64,000 nt of DNA, taken from contig JAZNPK010000028.1 of NCBI GenBank assembly GCA_045589595.1, positions 103,123-167,122 of the forward strand, in the 5' to 3' direction. The notes under the pieces are model-generated. The model ran no database searches and was not told the origin of the DNA. It worked only from the letters and a program-made list of their open reading frames with translations. Made by a program: the position numbers and the translations under genes. This document shows, one piece after another, positions 45,196 through 53,045 of this stretch (within the stretch, counting starts at the first letter, position 1; each line of letters begins with the position of its first letter). The DNA comes from SIG77 sp045589595. Lineage in GTDB: Bacteria > Verrucomicrobiota > Lentisphaeria > Victivallales > UBA1829.

Positions 45196-45229
45196 TCCGG
45201 ATTATTTGCGTTTTGATATCATTTCTCCA

Positions 45230-45257
45230 TTGAAAAATCGAGCCTTCAGGTTATAGT
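45230..45257 (+). promoter_or_regulatory. promoter of the Gfo/Idh/MocA gene
   Basis: TTGAAA (45230-45235), 16 bp spacer, TATAGT (45252-45257), 42 bp before the ATG at 45300. Confidence 0.6.
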
Positions 45258-45299
45258 ATAAAGATTTACTGCTGAACTTTTCAGAAAGGTCAAGAAAAA

Positions 45300-46382
45300 A
45301 TGCAGAACAACCGGATCAAAACCGGTCTTATCGGACTCGGTCGTGCCGGGGTGCAGATGCACCTTTACGAGTTGGATCGCTTCGCCTCACTTTTTCAGTT
45401 GACAGCCTGCTGTGATGTGCTGCCGGACCGCGTGGAAAATGTCCGATCGCGCTATCCGGACGCTGCCGGATATACAGATCCCGATGCCTTTTTTGCTGAT
45501 CCCGATGTGGAACTGGTGTGCATCGCGACCCCATCCAGACTCCATGTGCAGTTTGCACGGAAAGCGTTGGAGGCGGGAAAGATCGTGTTCCTGGAAAAGC
45601 CGTTTGCTCTCTCTGAGGCAGGTCTGGAACAACTCCGGCAGCTTGATAAAATGTATCCCGGAAAACTTTATCTGCGGCACAACCGCCGCTTTGAGGCGTG
45701 TTACAATCACGTGATGGAACTGATGGCTTCGGGGATTATCGGCAGCGTGACGGAAGTCAAACTCCGCCGTCTGCGCCACCGCTTTCGTGATGACTGGCAG
45801 ACCCGGCTGGATTGCGGAGGCGGACAACTCAACAACTGGGCTCCCCACCTCATCGATCAGTCCCTTCATCTGCTGGGATCCGAACTGGAATCCGTCTGGA
45901 GCGATATGAGACGCGTTGCCGCCAGAGGCGATGCCGAAGACCATATCAAACTCCTTTTCCGCGGCAGAAACGGCAGGATCATTGATCTGGAGATCTCCGA
46001 CGGCGTCCCCGTCGGCGAACCCGTCATCACCGTTTACGGTACACGCGGTATGCTCGTCAGCAGAGACGAACGCACGATCGCTATGACTTACCTTGATCCC
46101 GCGACCGATGTGCCGCCCGACGGCGCAAGACTGGAATCACCGCCACTCTCCGGTCCGCACGTTTATACCGTTGCGCCGGAACCCGTCTGGATCGAAAAAG
46201 AAATCCCCGTTGCCCCCGCAAACGGATACAGCATGGACGATATTTACCGGTATCTCTATGACGCCATCCGGGACGGTGTGCCGTTCCCCGTCAAAAATGA
46301 AGAAGGGTTTCAGGTGGTGGCTGTTACGCTGGATATCCGTAAAAAACATCCGGAATTCACAGCGGCGGACGATCTGCTCTGA
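45300..46382 (+). CDS. Gfo/Idh/MocA family oxidoreductase
   Basis: The 360-residue NAD(P)-dependent sugar/inositol dehydrogenase-type protein has N-terminal Rossmann GLIGLGRAGVQMHLYEL (9-25), CIATPSRLHVQFARKALEAGK, catalytic-region FLEKPFALSE, and HLIDQSLHLLG in the C-terminal alpha/beta domain. The family acts on many sugars and derivatives; the substrate cannot be read from sequence. It is monocistronic with a clear promoter, followed immediately by the third large palindrome and convergent pyrD. Confidence 0.9.
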   Translation: MQNNRIKTGLIGLGRAGVQMHLYELDRFASLFQLTACCDVLPDRVENVRSRYPDAAGYTDPDAFFADPDVELVCIATPSRLHVQFARKALEAGKIVFLEKPFALSEAGLEQLRQLDKMYPGKLYLRHNRRFEACYNHVMELMASGIIGSVTEVKLRRLRHRFRDDWQTRLDCGGGQLNNWAPHLIDQSLHLLGSELESVWSDMRRVAARGDAEDHIKLLFRGRNGRIIDLEISDGVPVGEPVITVYGTRGMLVSRDERTIAMTYLDPATDVPPDGARLESPPLSGPHVYTVAPEPVWIEKEIPVAPANGYSMDDIYRYLYDAIRDGVPFPVKNEEGFQVVAVTLDIRKKHPEFTAADDLL

Positions 46383-46394
46383 TCACAAAAAAAA

Positions 46395-46533
46395 GACGCG
46401 CAGGGCGCGGCACCGCGGCGGACATGACCGCCGCCGGACCTTTTTTCCGCTCAAGCCGCCGTTGGCGGCAGCGAGCCGGAAAAAAGTCCCAACGCAGAAA
46501 AAATTTTCTGCGTGGTGCCGCGCCCTGCGCGTC
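46395..46533. repeat. large four-way-junction palindrome (element 3)
   Basis: This is the third element, between the Gfo/Idh gene and convergent pyrD. Outer stem: 46395-46414 with 46514-46533, 20 perfect pairs, containing GGGCGCGGCAC shared with element 1. Left hairpin: 46415-46421 with 46428-46434. Central arm: 46436-46453 with 46473-46489 (with bulges; T-tract facing A-tract), capped by 46455-46460 with 46464-46469. Right hairpin: 46492-46501 with 46504-46513. The branching plan equals elements 1 and 2, but the A/T tract in the central arm is in opposite polarity. Confidence 0.85.
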
Positions 46534-46545
46534 GATACATTCTGT

Positions 46546-47466
46546 TCAGACGATCACCTGACCGATCAGATCGGAGACCTGTTTGATATTGTGTTTATCC
46601 AGGTATTCATTGATCTCATTGATGACGCGGACGGGGGCGTATGGATCGGCGAAGATCGCAGTTCCCACAGCCACCGCGGATGCGCCTGCGAGGAGGAACT
46701 CCACGGCATCGTTTCCGGACATGATACCGCCCATACCGATAACGGGGATGCGGACAGCTTTTGCTGCTTCATAGACCATTTTGATGGCGACCGGTTTGAT
46801 GCAGGGACCGGAGAGACCGCCGGTCACATTGGCGATTTTCGGTCTGCGTGTTTCGATATCGATCGCCATAGCGGGGATGGTGTTGATCAGGGAGATCATA
46901 TCGGACCCGGCATCTTCTGCGGCTTTGGCAAAGTCAGCGATCTTTGTCACATTGGGACTGAGTTTTGTGATCAGGGGGATATTGGTGGCTTTCCGTACGG
47001 CTGACACGACTTCCATCATGCTTTTTGTATTTGTGCCGAAGGAGATGCCGCCTTCTTTGATATTTGGACAGGAAACATTGATCTCCAGGGCGGCGATCCC
47101 GTCTTTTTCTGCCTCAAGGCGTTCTGCAACGTAGGCATAATCTTCCAGTTTTTTGCCCCACATATTGACGATGACGGTGGCATTTGCTTTGCGCAGATAG
47201 GGCAGATAATGGTTGTCGTGCAGAAATTTATCCACACCCGGACCCTGAAGCCCGATGGCATTGAGCATACCGGAAACGGTTTCAGCCACGCGGGGTGTGG
47301 GATTGCCATGTACGGGCAGGGGGGCGATCCCCTTCACCACAACGGCGCCGAGATCGGAAATGGGGAAAAATTCATCATATTCCACGCCGTATCCGAATGT
47401 GCCGGACGCGGTCATAACGGGATTTTTCAGAGTCAGGGGCCCCAGTTTTGTTGTCAGATCAGCCAA
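46546..47466 (-). CDS. pyrD: dihydroorotate dehydrogenase B, catalytic subunit
   Basis: It oxidises dihydroorotate to orotate in pyrimidine synthesis. The start is set at TTG (complement 47464-47466), because a strong GGAGGTG sits just upstream and the resulting 306 residues match the family; the longer frame lies inside pyrK. Motifs: NPVMTASGTFGYG at the N-terminus, VNVSCPNIKEGG-like INVSCPNIKEGG with the catalytic-base cysteine, LITKLSPNV, and the FMN phosphate loops VTGGLSGP and GMGGIMSGNDA. It overlaps pyrK by 8 bp, giving class 1B order pyrK-pyrD. Confidence 0.94.
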   Translation of the reverse strand: MADLTTKLGPLTLKNPVMTASGTFGYGVEYDEFFPISDLGAVVVKGIAPLPVHGNPTPRVAETVSGMLNAIGLQGPGVDKFLHDNHYLPYLRKANATVIVNMWGKKLEDYAYVAERLEAEKDGIAALEINVSCPNIKEGGISFGTNTKSMMEVVSAVRKATNIPLITKLSPNVTKIADFAKAAEDAGSDMISLINTIPAMAIDIETRRPKIANVTGGLSGPCIKPVAIKMVYEAAKAVRIPVIGMGGIMSGNDAVEFLLAGASAVAVGTAIFADPYAPVRVINEINEYLDKHNIKQVSDLIGQVIV

Positions 47467-48256
47467 GGTACACCTCCTTTGCATTGTAAACGGGACCTTC
47501 TTTGCAGGAACGGGAGTAGTGCCAGCCATCTGCATTTGTATCATCTTTGAGGCGGATCACACAGGCGAAACACGCACCGATGCCGCATCCCATCCGCTGA
47601 TCGAGGCTCAATTCACATTCCACGCCCAGCGTCATTGCCAGTTTTCCCAGCGCCATGAGCATGGGTTCGGGACCACAGGCATAGATCACCGGTTTTCTGT
47701 AGCCGGCTTCCCGGAGAGTATGAGGCAGCAGTTCTGTCACAAAGCCTTTATGTCCGGCGGAGCCGTCATTGGTTGCGATCCGCACATCAAAATCCAGTGC
47801 TTTATAATCATCGATCAGGAGCAGATCCGCTTCCGTTCTTGCTCCGGTGAGGAATGCCCCTTTGCAGTTCAGGCGTTTTGCCATGAAATATGTGGATGCG
47901 GAACCGTATCCTCCGGCGATCAGGATGGGATAGATCTGATCGTTTTCAGCGGGCATGGTGTAGCCTCTGCCGAGAGGACCGAGGATCTCGCAGATCTCCC
48001 CCGGTTTCATTCCTGCGAGAAAATCGGTGCCGTACCCGACGATCTTGTAAACGATGGTCAGCGTACCTTTATCCGGATCGGCATCACAGATACTGAACGG
48101 ACGGCGCAGAATGTGGTCTTTCATGGGCAGGATCCGCACATGTACGAACTGACCCGGCATTGCTTTTGCGGCGATCTCCGGTGTCCGGAACACGATCCGC
48201 CGGTATGGTCCCTGCAATATTTCATTGCTGAGGATTTCTGAAGTGTCATTCATCAT
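47459..48256 (-). CDS. pyrK: dihydroorotate dehydrogenase B, electron transfer subunit
   Basis: This iron-sulfur flavoprotein passes electrons from PyrD to NAD+. Motifs are the FAD-binding HILRRPFSICDAD, VGYGTDFLAGMKPGE and LGPLGRGY segments, ACGPEPMLMAL for NAD, and the 2Fe-2S cysteines in MGCGIGACFACVI plus a later Cys. AAGG before ATGATG favours a start at 48256 (265 residues); 48274 is possible. It forms a two-gene unit with pyrD and lies divergent to the inositol-phosphatase gene. Confidence 0.92.
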   Translation of the reverse strand: MMNDTSEILSNEILQGPYRRIVFRTPEIAAKAMPGQFVHVRILPMKDHILRRPFSICDADPDKGTLTIVYKIVGYGTDFLAGMKPGEICEILGPLGRGYTMPAENDQIYPILIAGGYGSASTYFMAKRLNCKGAFLTGARTEADLLLIDDYKALDFDVRIATNDGSAGHKGFVTELLPHTLREAGYRKPVIYACGPEPMLMALGKLAMTLGVECELSLDQRMGCGIGACFACVIRLKDDTNADGWHYSRSCKEGPVYNAKEVYLG

Positions 48257-48288
48257 AAAATTGCCTTGTCTCATATTGGTTTTCCGGC

Positions 48289-48316
48289 TTGATATTCTTC
48301 TTTTGAACTATATATT
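48289..48316 (+). promoter_or_regulatory. promoter of suhB-like/priA unit
   Basis: TTGATA (48289-48294), 16 bp spacer, TATATT (48311-48316), 46 bp before the GTG at 48362. Confidence 0.55.
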
Positions 48317-48361
48317 ATACCATTGAAAAGCCTGTTTGACAAATCAGAATGGAGAAAAACT

Positions 48362-49150
48362 GTGGATTTACCCGAATTTATGAAACAACTGGCTCTGGAT
48401 GCCGGAGCTCTGACACTGCAATATCTGGAAAACGGCTGTACCGATACCGAATCAAAAGCAACGGAAAAAGATGTGGTCACCATTGCCGACAAAGCTGCTG
48501 AAGCATTTATCGTGAACCGCTTGCGTGAAGCATATCCGGATTATGACGTGTACGGCGAGGAATCCGGCAGAAGCGGCAGCGGCGGATCACCTTACCTCTG
48601 GGTGATCGATCCCATCGACGGAACCACCAATTTTGCCGCAGGTCTGCCCGAATTCTGTATTTCCATCGGTTTGTTGAAGGATGGTGTTCCGGTGGCGGGC
48701 GTGATCTATGCGCCGCTGCTGAATCAACTTTATGAGGCGCAGACGGGATGCGGCGCAACGCTGAACGGCAAACCGATCCGTGTGTCCGGAAAAAAACGGC
48801 TGGTGGAAAGTATCGGCGTGACCGGATTCGGTTGTCTCCGGGCGAATCTTCAGAAAAACAATCTGCCGGTATTCTCCCGGATCGCACCTCTTCTGCGCGG
48901 TGTCCGCCGGTCGGGTTCGGCGGCACTGGATCTCTGTACGGTTGCTGCCGGAAATGTGGAATTTTTCTGGGAATATCCCCTCGGTCTGTACGATGTTGCC
49001 GCCGGTATGCTCATTGTCCGTGAAGCGGGCGGCGTGGTGACGGATTTCGACAACGGAAACCGGGTGCCGGAACGGGGCGTTCTCGCCTCCAACGGACTGC
49101 TCCATGAAACAGTCCGCGCCATGATCCTTGAGGACGATTACAGACCATGA
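48362..49150 (+). CDS. suhB: inositol monophosphatase family protein
   Basis: This is a Mg-dependent phosphatase of the IMPase/SuhB family. The start is GTG at 48362, with GGAG seven bases ahead, giving 262 residues; the upstream TTG frame extends into the promoter. Visible are EKDVVTIADKAAE, the metal-binding GEES and WVIDPIDGTTNFAAGLP motifs, and the C-terminal GLYDVAAGMLIVREAGG. It could dephosphorylate inositol phosphates or related sugars, or have a SuhB-like regulatory role. It overlaps priA by 4 bp. Confidence 0.9.
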   Translation: MDLPEFMKQLALDAGALTLQYLENGCTDTESKATEKDVVTIADKAAEAFIVNRLREAYPDYDVYGEESGRSGSGGSPYLWVIDPIDGTTNFAAGLPEFCISIGLLKDGVPVAGVIYAPLLNQLYEAQTGCGATLNGKPIRVSGKKRLVESIGVTGFGCLRANLQKNNLPVFSRIAPLLRGVRRSGSAALDLCTVAAGNVEFFWEYPLGLYDVAAGMLIVREAGGVVTDFDNGNRVPERGVLASNGLLHETVRAMILEDDYRP

Positions 49151-51396
49151 GCCGTTCCCTGCCGACCGTTGCAAAGATCCTTCTTGATCTTGCGCTTGAC
49201 CGCCCCTTCGATTACAGCGTGCCGCCGGAACTGGCGGACCGTCTCCGCGTGGGGATGCTGGTGAGTGTTCCCTTCGGCAGGGGAAAAGGGGAACGGGAGG
49301 GATGCGTTGTTTCGCTGACGGACCGGTCCGATTATCCCGTCAGTGATCTGAAGCCGATCCTTGCGATCCGCAATGAAAGACCGTCACTGCCGGATGCTCT
49401 TCTGAAGTTGGCGGACTGGATGGCGGAATATTACTGCTGTACCCGCGAACAGGCGTTGCGGAACCTGATGCCCGGCGCAGTCCGCAGCGGAAAAATCAAA
49501 CCGAAAAAAGAATTGCGATTCTATCTTGCGGATGCGGCGGAAGCGGCAAAATATATTGCCGGTGCGAAAAAACAACAGGAAAAACGCGCCGCCATGCTGA
49601 AACAGTTGTCGGTCCGCCCCGGCTCCACAGCAGATCAGTTGATTCGCGCCACCGGACTGGGAAAAAGTGTTCTCGACGCTCTGGTGAAAGCCGGACTGGT
49701 CAAGAAAGAAGCGGAACAAATCGACCGTGACCCGTTCAAGGGGATGAAGGTCATGAAGACGGAACCGCTGACACCGACGCCGGAACAGAAGGTCGCGCTC
49801 GACAAGATTTTTGATATGGCAGATCATCCCGGGGGGAAGCATGTGCTGCTGCTCCACGGCATTACCTGCAGCGGAAAAACGGAAGTTTATCTTCAGGCGA
49901 TCGGGCATATTCTGGAGCAGGGTGGCGATGCCATTGTGCTTGTGCCTGAGATCTCTCTGACGCCCCAGACGGTCAACCGTTTCCGGTCACGCTTCGGTGA
50001 TATGGTCAGTGTTCTGCACAGCGGTCTGACGGACGGGGAGCGTTTCGATGAATGGATGAAAGTCCGGAACGGAAAGGTCCGGATCGCCGTCGGTGCGCGA
50101 TCGGCACTTTTTGCCCCCTTTGCCAATCTCAAACTGATCGTGGTGGATGAAGAACATGAAAGTTCCTACAAGCAGTCCGAAGCCCCCCGCTACAATGCGC
50201 GTGATGTCGCTGTGATGCGCGGCAAACTGGAAGGTGCGCTGGTCATTCTCGGCTCTGCAACGCCCTCCATGGAATCTTACCGGAATGCTGAAACCGGAAA
50301 ATATGAGCTGGTGGAAATGCTGAAACGGAGTGATCCCTCCATCGTTCTGCCGTCTGTCCGGATCATTGATATGAAACTGGAAGCCAATGAAGAAGGGAAA
50401 TCGCCTTATTTTTCCAAGATCCTGATCGATGCTGTTTACGACCGCATCCGGAACGGGGAGCAGACGATCCTGTTTCTGAACAAGCGCGGTTATGCACGGC
50501 AGATGATGTGCGAAGCCTGCGGCTATGTTGCCATGTGTCCGGATTGTTCGGTGGCATACACCTATCACAAACATACGGAAACATTGTCCTGTCATCTCTG
50601 CGCCTCCACGATCCTTGCGCCGGAGATCTGTCCGGTCTGCGGCTCGCAGGAGATCCGGTATTCCGGAGCGGGAACGGAGCGGATCGAAAATGTCTGCCGC
50701 GAATTGTTTCAGGGCGCCCGGATCGCCCGGATGGATTCCGATACCATGACGCGGCCCAGTCTGTATGAAAAAGTTTTGACATCATTCCGTCGCGGCGATA
50801 TTGATATTCTCATCGGTACCCAGATGATCGCGAAGGGATTGGATTTTCCCAATGTGACGCTGGTGGGGATCGTCAATCCCGATCTCGGTCTGATGATGTC
50901 GGATTTCCGTGCAGTGGAACGCAGTTTTCAGCTGTTGGCGCAGGTGGCAGGCAGGGCAGGGCGCGGTTTCATTCCCGGAGAAGTCATCATTCAGACGCGT
51001 CTGCCGTACAATCCCGCCATACAGTTCGCCGCTGAACACGACTACAAAGGTTTTTACAAGGAAGAGATCCAGATCCGTCAGGAGTTCAATTATCCGCCGT
51101 TCACTCATCTGGCGGTTCTGCATTTCGACGGCATGGACGGCGCCGCCACCTTGAGTGCCGCCATGAATTTTACGGAAGCGATCGGCAGCGAATTTGATCC
51201 GAAAGCCGTTTCCATATCGGAGCCTTGTCCCGCACCGCTGGAACGGATCAAGGGAAAATACCGGTTCGTCTGTGTGGTCCACGGCGAAAAACTCGGTATC
51301 TTCCGCCGCCGTCTGCGTGCCGTGATCATGGAGTGGCGCAGACAGCACAGGGATATCGAATTTTATGCCGATATCGACGCCCTGAACCTGATTTGA
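49147..51396 (+). CDS. priA: primosomal protein N' (replication restart helicase)
   Basis: PriA reloads the replisome at stalled forks. The 749-residue protein has an N-terminal DNA-binding domain (DRPFDYSVPPEL...VSVPFGRG), helicase motif I HGITCSGKTEVY (a Cys where Gly is usual, still GxxxxGKT), the DEEH box in VVDEEHESSYKQSEAPRYNARDVAVMR, paired zinc cysteines (MMCEACGYVAMCPDCS, CHLCAS, CPVCGS) and motifs V-VI with AGRAGRGFIPGEVIIQT. It is coupled to the suhB-like gene through ATGA. Confidence 0.96.
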   Translation: MSRSLPTVAKILLDLALDRPFDYSVPPELADRLRVGMLVSVPFGRGKGEREGCVVSLTDRSDYPVSDLKPILAIRNERPSLPDALLKLADWMAEYYCCTREQALRNLMPGAVRSGKIKPKKELRFYLADAAEAAKYIAGAKKQQEKRAAMLKQLSVRPGSTADQLIRATGLGKSVLDALVKAGLVKKEAEQIDRDPFKGMKVMKTEPLTPTPEQKVALDKIFDMADHPGGKHVLLLHGITCSGKTEVYLQAIGHILEQGGDAIVLVPEISLTPQTVNRFRSRFGDMVSVLHSGLTDGERFDEWMKVRNGKVRIAVGARSALFAPFANLKLIVVDEEHESSYKQSEAPRYNARDVAVMRGKLEGALVILGSATPSMESYRNAETGKYELVEMLKRSDPSIVLPSVRIIDMKLEANEEGKSPYFSKILIDAVYDRIRNGEQTILFLNKRGYARQMMCEACGYVAMCPDCSVAYTYHKHTETLSCHLCASTILAPEICPVCGSQEIRYSGAGTERIENVCRELFQGARIARMDSDTMTRPSLYEKVLTSFRRGDIDILIGTQMIAKGLDFPNVTLVGIVNPDLGLMMSDFRAVERSFQLLAQVAGRAGRGFIPGEVIIQTRLPYNPAIQFAAEHDYKGFYKEEIQIRQEFNYPPFTHLAVLHFDGMDGAATLSAAMNFTEAIGSEFDPKAVSISEPCPAPLERIKGKYRFVCVVHGEKLGIFRRRLRAVIMEWRRQHRDIEFYADIDALNLI

Positions 51397-51426
51397 TTTT
51401 TTGACAGGATTTTTTCTCACGCTTAC

Positions 51427-51455
51427 TTGAAAAGATGATGCAACTGCGGTATCTT
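51427..51455 (+). promoter_or_regulatory. promoter of the MetF-MetV-like gene
   Basis: TTGAAA (51427-51432), 17 bp spacer, TATCTT (51450-51455), downstream of priA. Confidence 0.55.
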
Positions 51456-51493
51456 TATTCGCATATTTGGTTATGATGACAGGATGGAAAAAA

Positions 51494-52918
51494 ATGGACA
51501 GTATTCAACTTGAAATGAATTTTAACGGAAATGACCGTAATATTTTCAAAAACAATCTTGATAACGGTACATTTCAGATTTTGACAGAACTTCCTCTGCC
51601 CAAGGCAGATACGCCCCCCGCAGAAGCCGCTGCCCGCTATGCGGACCTTGAATATCTCATTATGGGCAGAAAAGAACCCGCCGGGATCGCATTCATTGAT
51701 GATGCCCCGGACGCTGTGGACCCTGTTCTTTTTGCATCCACCCTGTGTCAGATGGACCGTGACCGGCATGTGATCTATCTCAGCGGCAGAAACCGTACGG
51801 TACAGCAGATCTACGAAATGGTCCGGGTGGCGACCGGTGAAGGATTCAAGAATTTCTGTGCGGTCTCCGGTACACCTGTTGCCGGGGAGACTGCCGCGCA
51901 GACCTCCAAGCGGAAATTTGCAGAAAGCGTTCATCAGCTTGAAGTTCTGAATGAGGAATATCAGGGGAAACTGACTGTCGGCTGCACCGTCAACCCTTAC
52001 AAATATACTGCACCGGACCTTTGTCTGCAATATTATAAACTGGTGAAAAAGATCAATACCGGCGCCTCGTTTGCCGTTTCCCAGTACGGTTGGGATATGA
52101 TGAAACGGCAGGAAATGCTCTGGTATATGACCCAGTGTTCCCTTCATATTCCCGCCATTGCCAGAGTGTTGTTCCTGACGCCGGAAAAGGCGGAAGATAT
52201 CTGTGCCGGAAAAGTGCCGGGCGTTCATATTTCCCCCGACCTGGAGCAGGTCCTCAAAAATGAAATGCAATACTCCCGGATGCAGTTTGAAGCAGCGCAG
52301 CTGCGGCGTATCCAGATCCATACGGCGGGACTCCGTCTCCTCGGTTACAGCGGGATCCAGCTTGCGGGGATCGACAGCACGAACCGTCTGCAGGTCATTC
52401 TTGACCGGATCGCTGAAGCGGAACAGGAGTTCAAAGACTTTGAAACGTGGCAGTGTGCTTACAACGAATACTACGAAAAACTGGATATGGCTCCGTATCC
52501 GTATAAGTTTTATCTGTACGAAAATCTGTTGTCGGCAGCACAGCCCCCGGTTGATCTCAATATCAATAATGCGGTCATACCCGAACCCACATCCTCGGAA
52601 CGGACGCGGTACAATCTGGGCAAATTCCTTTTTGCGCACGCGGCAGAATTGCCGGCATCTGAACGGAAACTCACCAAGAAACTTCTGTTTTCCTGCAAAA
52701 GCTGCAACCGCTGCCGTCTGCCGGAAACATTCTATGTCTGCCCGGAAACCTGTCCGCTGCATCTTGCGAACGGCCCCTGCGGTGCCTCCCGTGCGAACGG
52801 ATCATGCCGCTTCAATGCGAAAAAAGAATGTATTTATCTGAAACAGATGCGTCTGGTGAACGAACTGCGTGAATATTCCGCACTGGAAGAACGGATCGTA
52901 CCTGATAACGGCAAGTGA
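51494..52918 (+). CDS. methylenetetrahydrofolate reductase-like protein with MetV-type zinc domain
   Basis: The protein has about 474 residues. Residues ~10-300 follow a divergent MetF barrel: LPLPKADTPPAEAAARYADL, HVIYLSGRNRTVQQIYEMVR, GFKNFCAVSGTPV, VGCTVNPYKY and KINTGASFAVSQYGWDM. The C-terminal ~120 residues carry a cysteine array CKSCNRCRLPETFYVCPETCP, NGPCG and further Cys, matching the MTHFR_C/MetV-type zinc domain that in acetogens is a separate subunit. It probably makes methyl-tetrahydrofolate, next to serine hydroxymethyltransferase function at 20882. The start may be 51494 (AGGA upstream) or 51467. Confidence 0.78.
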   Translation: MDSIQLEMNFNGNDRNIFKNNLDNGTFQILTELPLPKADTPPAEAAARYADLEYLIMGRKEPAGIAFIDDAPDAVDPVLFASTLCQMDRDRHVIYLSGRNRTVQQIYEMVRVATGEGFKNFCAVSGTPVAGETAAQTSKRKFAESVHQLEVLNEEYQGKLTVGCTVNPYKYTAPDLCLQYYKLVKKINTGASFAVSQYGWDMMKRQEMLWYMTQCSLHIPAIARVLFLTPEKAEDICAGKVPGVHISPDLEQVLKNEMQYSRMQFEAAQLRRIQIHTAGLRLLGYSGIQLAGIDSTNRLQVILDRIAEAEQEFKDFETWQCAYNEYYEKLDMAPYPYKFYLYENLLSAAQPPVDLNINNAVIPEPTSSERTRYNLGKFLFAHAAELPASERKLTKKLLFSCKSCNRCRLPETFYVCPETCPLHLANGPCGASRANGSCRFNAKKECIYLKQMRLVNELREYSALEERIVPDNGK

Positions 52919-53045
52919 TCCCGCTTTCTCCGGCGCGGATGATGTGATCCCCGGCGGGGGCTCCGATCCCGTTTTTTCATAAAATCCTTTGACGCTTTCC
53001 TCCTTTGTGTTCAACCTGAAACGAACTTTCAAAGGAGGATGTTTT
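52919..53045 (+). promoter_or_regulatory. leader of phage-like cassette with Shine-Dalgarno-sequestering hairpin
   Basis: A GC-rich segment ending in a T6 run near 52977 may terminate the upstream gene. Then CCTCCTTTG (52999-53007) is the exact complement of CAAAGGAGG (53030-53038), which is the ribosome site of the tail-fibre gene at 53046. GTTC (53009-53012) and GAAC (53023-53026) can extend the stem. The fold would hide the ribosome site. TTGACG at 52989-52994 could be a -35 element, but I do not see a convincing -10. Confidence 0.6.
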
